NCBI RefSeq assembly: GCF_009905375.1
Contig: NC_133647.1
Coordinates: forward strand, 132,014,088 to 132,078,087
DNA from: Apium graveolens
Lineage: Eukaryota > Streptophyta > Magnoliopsida > Apiales > Apiaceae
DNA length: 64,000 nt
Reading direction: 5' to 3'
Shown here in pieces: positions 56,412-64,000 of this stretch. Numbering within the stretch: position 1 is the first letter of the stretch; each line of letters begins with the position of its first letter. The notes under the pieces are model-generated. The model was not told the origin of the DNA and searched no databases. It saw only the letters and a program-made list of their open reading frames with translations. The translations under genes were made by a program, and so were the position numbers.

Positions 56412-57019
56412 TGTTAGATATATTTGATAATGTCATGCCTAATATGATTTATGTTTAGTTTTCAGATCTTACTTAATCAGGACAAATCAGTACTTAACTG
56501 GAAATCAGTACTTATACTGAAGTCGGAACTTAAGTTATCAGAACTTAAGTTATCAGGAGATATTTATCAGAAGATAATATCAGGACTTAAGAAGACTTTC
56601 AGATAAGTAAGGCAGCTGATTGAAAGGAAAGAAGGTCAAGACAAACGCAAGAAGATATATGCATGAAGAAGGAATTCTATGAAGAATAGAATACTTGGAA
56701 GAAAAGATATCTGACTGATATATTTTAGGAAGCAGAATTATATTCCATATTAATAATCAATTATCTTGTAACTGTGTAGTTTATAAACACAGACATAGGG
56801 TTTACACTATAAGTGTTATCATTATCGAGAATAATATTCATTATAACCCTAGCAGCTCTCGTGATATTTGTTCATCACTGAGAAAGGACAGTTCCATATT
56901 ATAACATAGTTTATTATATTGAATAAAGTCTGTTTTCTATTACTTGAGTTCTTTAATTCGATTTGATTGTGATAAACACTGTATTTAACCCCCTTCTACA
57001 GTGTGTGTGTGACCTAACA
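56412..57019 (+). repeat. C1 3' LTR
   Basis: 608 bp, starts TGTTAGATATATT, ends GACCTAACA; matches 31141-31746 with scattered differences. The next base is copia A gag sequence. Confidence 0.93.
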
Positions 57020-57692
57020 GGTTTCTTAGGCTTGTCCTCATTTGACTTAGGAATTTGAATTCATCCTTAGTCACTTGAGTAGAACCTTTAAAACCATTCA
57101 TCATTTCAGAATTATCATGCACAGGCTGGTTAACATGGAAAGGTATATTATGTGCAAACATATTGTTCCAGTAAGGCATGCTAAATGGCATTTAATACAT
57201 ACTAAATGCAGCGTAATAAGTATTTTGTGCAAACGGCATATTAGCAAACTGTGCATTCAAATTATTTGCAGGCATAACATTCACAGGCATTGTAGGCATA
57301 CTGGGAAATAAAGGAGGTGCAGACATGGGAGCAGGAATTGCAAGTTTGTAATTAACAGACAAATGATTACCACTACCACACTTAACATAGATTTTCTGGG
57401 TGCATATTTATCAGGTGTGTAGTTGTTATATTTGTTAATTCCTAATTTCCCATTCCTATTGTTTTTCCTTTTAGACTTTGCTTTCACTTCAATTTTCTCC
57501 AATCTGTCATTTAATTGCTTAATAGACAGATGCCCTACATTGACTCTCTTATTCTGTTTCACTTGACTTGTTTCTCCTGGAACAAAGTTCTTAAAAACCG
57601 ATCCATATTTTTCATTTAGTTTAGCTAGCTTGGCTTTGCTGACTGGCTTACTTTCACTCAACAGATGTGGTTCATTATATTTCGACGGATAA
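57020..57692 (-). pseudogene. Copia A relic: C-terminal gag
   Basis: Minus strand 57281-57700 reads SKPVSKAKLAKLNEKYGSVF and KRKNNRNGKLGINKYNNYTP, nearly the words of element B gag (about 44310-44550), then Met/Pro-rich text in shifting frames (57020-57280). It joins the relic at 28922-31140 once C1 is removed. One signature motif CGACGGAT lies at 57683-57690. The remaining gag should continue beyond GyB, outside the window. Confidence 0.88.
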
Positions 57693-60600
57693 TGTAACAC
57701 CCCCAGATCCGGGGTCGAGGATCCGGGTCGTCACGGTCTTTCTTTCCACAATATCACTTCACTTAATTAATAATAAACAACCTTATGCTGTGACCCCACA
57801 CTAACACACACCACAACCCGTTATAGTCTCAGAGATGAAATTGAAATAAGTACAAGTCTTTGAATCCACAATTTAAAAGTTATTACAACCCAAAATGATT
57901 ACTTGATAAATTTATAGTTAATTTCCATTATCTGCCACAAGTTATAATTATACATAATTGATTCTCAAAAGTAGATGGTCTGATCTACAATAGATCTACC
58001 TCTGCAACTATAGCAGCTACAACATCATCGGGAAGACGCGGGACGCTTCCCACGCGCTTGCGCTGGGTCTGCTGGAGTCTGGCCATCTTTCCTAACTGTT
58101 GTTGTGTGATGAAGAAATAAAGCAAGAGTGAGCCTTACAGCTCGCAAGATAATATAAAGTGATAACAATAATATAAGTATCTAAATGGATACTTACTAGA
58201 ATCTTTTATCATGTGTAAGATAATTACTTACTAGATATAAGTAAAAACAAGGGATGAAGTTACCAAATACTTCACTACACTTATATCATTTATAAAGCTA
58301 CTTGAACTACCACTGTTCAAAGTATAATGAGCTTTCAACAGTTCATCACATAGATGAGACTACCAGACAAGATTTGAATAGATTAAATCTTTGAAATATT
58401 ATTAAAGGAAATGAAGTTATGATATACTTCATTAAGTTCTGATATATATATATATATCCACATATACATCTTCTTTATACATTTCCTGAAAACCTCTGTC
58501 ATGTAAAGTATGAACAGAATTGCAATATCCAATAAATTTGGAAAGGAAAAGAATTTTGGCATAAACCAGATATCTTGCTGATCAGGCAAAGATACCAATA
58601 AGTAACCTTTTCTACTAGTAGATGGACGAATTCCCCACTAGTCATCACCCTGGTCTCAATAGGACCTTATGCTGGACTGCCACTCAGCCACTTATGCATT
58701 TGATGGACTCCCACTGAGCCACTTACACTATTATGGACGCCCACTGAGCCCATGTTGCTTATGCCGACTCAATAGATGGACTTACTTCCCGAACGTTGGG
58801 TAAGTAATCAAGTCATTTACCAAAACTGCAACCTTGTTGCGAATATAAAATACACCATAGAGCCGGATCCCTCAGGTTTTGAGCGAGTATTTAAATCCCC
58901 TTAAAAAGGAAGATCTTAAATATAAAAATGAGTTTTGGGATCCGCTCTAACTTTTAAAAATTATTTTGAAGACTCGAAAACACTTTAAAGAGTGTTTGGA
59001 GTAATGCTGATTTATAAAATAAATCAGTCCCAATATGAAAGAAATATCTGAATATTATTATTTAAATAATATTCCCATAAAGAATAATGGAGGTAGAAGT
59101 TGGAAATAATCAAAGATATACTTATACGAAAGTAATATCTTTATTTGAATAATCAAAAATAAGTTTGATTATCGACACCTTATTCTTTAATACAATAAAG
59201 AATATATTTCAGTAATAAGCGGAGTCATAATACCTCGAATGAATATTATAGATAATATTCATAAAATAAAGGAGTCACACATCCTCAAATGAATATCCAA
59301 GTAATATCCAATAATAATATAAAAGAGTCATAAGCCCTCGAATAATATTCAAAATAATATTCAATAAATAATATAAAGAGTCATAAGCCCTCGAATGAAT
59401 ATTCAAATAATATTCATTTAATAAAATAAAGAAGTCATAAGCCCTCGAATGAATATTCATAATAATATTCAATAAATAATATAAAGAGTCATAAGCCCTC
59501 GAATGAATATTCATAATAATATTCATTAAATAAAATAAAGTTATCGAATAAACCTTATTCGATTAATAGTTTTGAAAACTATAACCATATATATATATAT
59601 AAATATATATGTATATATATACATATATACAAAATCTACTCGGGATCCTCGACTCCCGGTTTTAGAAAATGTTTTCGCCTTTTGGGTCCCTATACTAAGG
59701 GTATATGCAAGTTACCGCTATCCTCTAGCATAGGTATTATCAACTGAATCAACAATTATATATGGAAAGAATACGAAACAGGCATGCATATGTATATACC
59801 ATAGCAACATGCTTCAATATATAGCAACATTTGCTAATTAACCAACATGCATCTATCGCAAGATAATGCCTATACATATATACATCCCAACAACAGTTAT
59901 AACGGGTAGAAAACTTGCCTGAGCGACTTGGGGTGATAAAAGGCTCGGGACGAGTCTGGTAACCTATAAACAACAAGTAAGTTGGAATTAAACCAAAGTC
60001 ACTTGTAAATCTATACTTTAACTAACTTAGACTCTAACGCTTGTTTTGCGCTTACTGACTCGCTTAAGTCACTCGGGTACCCTCGGCTCCACCATTTTAG
60101 TAATTTAACCTTTACGAGTTTTAAGGCGATTCCTTCGCGAGTGTCTTACCAACTGCTTAACACACTTACCATAAATGTTTCATACATTAATTAACCCTTT
60201 TTGGTCTTTAACCTATGTTTCAAAGTAAGGCGAGGGGAAATGTTTCGTTCGCGAAACGCCGTTACTTAAAACGGTCATTTCTCCTAAACCGTGCATCGGA
60301 ATCGAACGAACTACATATCAAAACGAAGCTCGTAACACGAGCTATCTAGAAATGGCAATGGTCATAATCTAGCAGGGGGTTCTCGGATCCTAATGTTATG
60401 CACAAAAACAGTCTAAAGAAAATCGGACGTTACGACGGCTATATTACGCGATTTCCCAATTTAAAACCATTCAAAACCAACCCAATTCAACCTCAAATCA
60501 AACATATAACCAACATCCATCCTTATCACATCATATCAGCCCCAACCAATTCAATTTTAACATTCATACTTATGCCTAAGCTTGAATTTAACTATACTAC

Positions 60601-61708
60601 AATCTTTTAACCAAAACAACAACATTTACCATTCCATTTCAATACCATTTCAATCCCAAACTCTAAATCACAAACATCAAGCTACAATATCACCCTACTA
60701 ATCAAAATTATCTTATAATACATAGGAATCTAGGGTTTGGAGATGGTATACCTTCCTTGAAGTGGTGGGAGGAGCTAGGAAGCCTTAAGAAGCCTTGAGA
60801 AGTCTTAGGAATGCTTGGATCTTTAAGGAAATCAAGAAAAATTTCAAGTTAAAAACTTGAAAACACTATTCATTGTCTTCTTCATTGATTAAATGAAGAA
60901 GATTGAGAAGGAATTGATGGCTTAAACTCATGATATAGCCCTAACTAAGCATAAAGATAATTAGGGAATTATCTTACCAATTTAGGAGGCTTGGATCTTG
61001 AGTTTTGAATTTCTTCCCCTTTTGAAATAGTAAAAGCCGAGAGCATGAAGAACAATGCCTTGGTTTCTTTTTTTTTGATTTTGATGAAAGTGATATGCTT
61101 GGCTTGGTTGATTGGTTTTGTGTTTGATTTAGTGAATTACCTTGTTGCCCTTGATTTTGTGTGGTTAAAAAGCCACCACATCTCCTTCCTTCCCATGTCA
61201 TGCCCATGTCATGTGGTGATGTCATCTTTCCCTCCTTGTCCTCTTCTCATTGGTTGGGTGACATCATCCTCTCTAATCCCTTTGATTAACTTCCTAATTG
61301 TTTGCCTAATGACCGCTGATCTGTTATACGGTTCGCTTAACTTCCGTTTTCGTTTATCGTTTGAGGGATCATACCCGGGATCTTATTACTTAGGTTCCCT
61401 TAACCTTTATCTATACATTATATTCCTTTTTATGATCCTCTATTATAATACTTTAATTTAAATCCTTTTATCCTGTTACCTTATACTCAATTCTTTCCGT
61501 ATCTATTGGATTTCCGGGAAAAATCAAAGTGTTCGGATTTGGATTCTGACGATCTTTACATACACTTATATCCCATATAAAAGTACTAATAAAATCTCAG
61601 AATATCCATATCAGAACCCCTACATAGTGTGGCATGAAAAGTTTTCTCATTCAGAAAAAACACTATTCATAAGGGTTTCAAAATTTCCCAAAAATTGGGG
61701 TTATTACA
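57693..61708 (-). repeat. GyB 3' LTR (LTR4, 4016 bp)
   Basis: Plus-strand start TGTAACACCCCC and end GGGGTTATTACA. Aligns to the solo LTR S2 and, inverted, to LTR2. It contains subrepeats of about 55-65 bp (about 59220-59545), an AT tract (59585-59632) and a decayed GC-rich block near 58625-58770. The 138-codon plus-strand frame 61045-61461 is LTR sequence without recognised homology. Confidence 0.92.
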
Positions 61709-61721
61709 GTCTCCCCTCCTT
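61709..61721 (-). other. GyB polypurine tract
   Basis: Minus strand AAGGAGGGGAGAC, identical to GyA's tract, directly before the LTR. Confidence 0.88.
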
Positions 61722-62480
61722 AAAAGGATTCCGTCCCGGAATCAGATAGAAAATGAATAGGGATACTTTCTTAGCATTACACTTTCTAACTCTCAAGTAA
61801 ATTTTCCCACATTGTGGTTCTTCCATCAAACTCTGAATAGTTTGATAACCCTTCTCCTAAGCACTTGTTCCTTTTTCAATCTATAACCCTTCCTGGTTGC
61901 TCCATATAGGTTACGTCTGGTTGCATGTATATGCGCTCATATGCCCCTATTTATCTGGCATCCGAATTACACTTCCTTAACATTGATACGTGAAACACGT
62001 TATGACTTGCTACATGTTCTGGGGTAAGGCTAGCTCATATGCTAACTTCCCAATACTTCTTAATATATCCAAGGGTCCGACAAATTGTGGACTTAACTTT
62101 CCTTTCTTTCCGAATCTCATCAATCCTTTCCAAGGGTTTCCAAGGGGATACCTTTAACAACACTAGGTCCCCTACTTCCTATTCTTTGTCTTTTCGTGTC
62201 AAATCAACATACTTCTGATGTCCATCTTGGGCTACTACCAGTCGTCCTCTGATTAGATCTCTTATATCCTTGGTCCTTTGGACTACTGCGGGTCCGAGCA
62301 TCTTGCGCTCTACAACTTCATCCTAATCATAAGGGAGATCGATATTGTCTTCCCTCAAGGATCTCATAAGGCGATATCTCGATAATGACATATGATCTAT
62401 TGTCGTAAGATAACTTAATCCGCGTTAAGTGATCATTCCAAATTCTTTCAAGTCTATTGCATAGACTCTCATTATAGCTT
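61722..62480 (-). pseudogene. GyB integrase C-terminal remnant
   Basis: Minus-strand translation in broken frames shows EVGDLVLLKVSPWK, RFGKKGKLSPQFVGPLDILR, GKLAYELAL and HNVFHVSMLRK, the same tail as GyA and somewhat better preserved. Frames still shift (an extra CCCTTGGAAA-like duplication after SPWK) and stops occur. Confidence 0.8.
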
Positions 62481-64000
62481 TTAGCATTAGAGCTTTTGCT
62501 TCTCAATACCCATTCTTTTCCAGTTCTTAATCGCTATTACCTTCCGTTCCTAATATTATACTAGTTATACCTTTGGCTCGTTAGCGTTCTATAACCTTTT
62601 AATAACCACGTCAACCTTAGTATCACGAATGTGTTTCCATTCCGAATACCACCAAAACTTTATTACTCCTTTTTCAGCTGTTTCTATTTTCGAAAGCTTA
62701 ATCCTTCATATAGAAGTAAAGGAATTTGTTGAGAGATCACTATGATCATGAACACTTGTTATATCGCATAGTTAGTACAGAAGGTGGCCAACCTTTAGTA
62801 CTTGACAAGCAATTAAACAATAGATGGTATCCTACTAGGCTTCTATCACACAGATAGATAGTCATTCGGCAATACCTCCCCTTTCTGGAAGGGTTGTTCT
62901 TCTCAGCTTACATGAAATGAAAAGAAGAGAAAAGAATGAATTGAAGAGAATTGTATATATGAAAAAAAAAATACTGCCACAAAATATCTGGCTTGGAACC
63001 TACGTCTGAACTATAGAGGTTTGTCATAGGAGAACAAATCATATACGTATATAAATCAACATTAAGCATTATAGCATCGTATTTCCCTTGCCTAAATATT
63101 TCGCTATCCCGTCCATCATTCTATGGACCCACACTCTTCCTCGAGCTTATACACAATCACCTTTGAAACTCCCTCGACATCGAAAATCGAATCTGGGATC
63201 TCATTTTATACATCATCGTTACTAGAATTCTATGCTTGCACCGCAACCTTCCTCGTATAATAATACGACTCTCTATTGATAAGAAAGAATAATTATTCAC
63301 TAGGTAGATACTCTACTTAATTAGTCTATCAATGATAACTTATACACTACCACGACCCGATTAGTGGTACTCAATCTCAACACCCATTCCAATACAACTC
63401 TCACGGTTGTAATCAGCTCAATACTCGCAGAATCATTACTGCCTTACTATGGTCCACCACTGACCTACTGTAGTCATTCATTTTCCATGAAGTCTTAATA
63501 TCTAACCATACGGAGTCCATACATGTCGTATCAAATCCTTCTAAGGAGGTAACATAATCACCATTCATGATTCATGGAGTACACTCCTGATTCTGACATA
63601 CATACATGACATGAAGCAGATAAAATTGCAGAAGAGTTTCGCTCAAAGCAACGATAGCAGGCTAATACCATTCTTAATCATATGCCTTCAATAGAAGACT
63701 TAACTCAAAGGTTTGTTTAGTCCTTTTTGAAATATGGTCCTGGCTTATCTCAAGATAGGACCTTCTAAGATAGATAGCCCGTTCATGGCGATTACACGAA
63801 TTAAACCTTTACCAACTACTATTATGGTTGGGTATTGCACAGTCATCAGAAGGAATGTCAATCTTCCAAACCATAATACAACCTTCACAGCTTTAACCAT
63901 CATCACTGTATTCTTTGGCACAAGCGCCTACAATTATCCTTTTACCATTAAAGTGTCGGCCACCTCTTTGGCCTTTCCTGATAGTAATAGTTCCTTATAA
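62481..64000 (-). pseudogene. GyB decayed pol (RT/RNase H to integrase)
   Basis: Inverse counterpart of GyA about 12000-13540 (for example minus GAAGGTTGTATTATGGTTT... near 63870 matches 12139). Too decayed for domains to be named. A plus-strand frame from 63734 to the window end lies antisense to it and matches GyA's antisense frame 12093-12293. Confidence 0.6.

Larger units (their letters stand above)
31141..57019 (+). mobile_element. C1: SIRE/Maximus-type copia element with third ORF, split by element B
   Basis: Flanked by 606- and 608-bp LTRs; the copia A halves lie on both sides. Without B (13,318 bp plus one TSD) it is about 12.6 kb, long for copia. Order: LTR, initiator-Met primer site, gag, pol, spacer with a small reading frame, ORF3, purine tract, LTR. 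The left LTR lacks its first TG, and no 5-bp duplication is visible, so a few bases were lost at the left junction. Every coding region has stops. Confidence 0.93.
57693..64000 (-). mobile_element. GyB: gypsy element of the GyA family, minus strand (5' part outside window)
   Basis: Its 3' LTR (57693-61708) is next to the polypurine tract (61709-61721) and internal sequence that matches GyA 12000-14305 in inverse order up to the window end. The left flank is GATAA (57688-57692), the expected TSD, whose partner lies outside. It is inserted in copia A gag. Confidence 0.88.

Noticed and set aside
61045..61461. 138-codon hydrophobic frame, possibly a membrane protein
   Set aside because: It lies in LTR4 antisense to the element. 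The hydrophobicity comes from T-rich sequence, and the related LTRs do not keep it open.

Overview
This window looks like plant nuclear DNA made entirely of LTR retrotransposons. I found no host gene, rRNA, tRNA gene, or anything prokaryotic. The AT-rich sequence, Ty1/copia and Ty3/gypsy proteins, initiator-Met-tRNA primer sites and stacked nested insertions with 5-bp target-site duplications (TSDs) point to a eudicot with a large repeat-rich genome. An asterid is my guess, not something the sequence shows.

Layout by apparent order of insertion. The oldest layer is a SIRE/Maximus-type copia relic on the minus strand (copia A), seen at 28922-31140 (pol) and 57020-57692 (end of gag). A Ty3/gypsy LTR of about 4 kb (LTR3, minus, 18463-28921) sits in its reverse-transcriptase region. 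Into LTR3 went a full gypsy element, GyA (plus, window start to 18462, 5' end outside the window), and a complete copia element, copia T (minus, 21264-27942, TSD TAAAC). GyA carries two later solo LTRs: a SIRE-like one at 2808-4124 (TSD AGACT) and one of its own family, inverted, at 6406-10779 (TSD ATAAG). Between the two parts of copia A lies C1, a SIRE-type copia element (plus, 31141-57019). C1 is split by a second one, element B (41431-54748, TSD AACCT). At the right edge another gypsy element of the GyA family, GyB (minus), entered copia A's gag at 57693 and runs out of the window.

The gypsy family has about 4-kb LTRs ending TGTAATAACC...GTTACA and decayed Tekay-like (chromovirus) coding remains. 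C1 and B are unusually long copia elements (about 12.6 and 13.3 kb). Each carries gag, then pol (protease, integrase, RT, RNase H), then a long third reading frame (ORF3) before the 3' LTR. ORF3 is about 1,520 codons in B. In both it is preceded by a TATA box and a pyrimidine-rich leader, as if it had its own promoter.

The most unusual signal is that each SIRE-type element carries its own short signature repeat. In B it is CGACGGAT/ATCCGTCG, about 25 copies in the LTRs, gag, pol, the spacer and ORF3, read in different frames. In C1 it is AGTTCTGAT and variants. In the solo LTR at 2808-4124 it is a 22-bp unit. All coding regions carry stop codons or frameshifts, so no element here looks autonomous as assembled.
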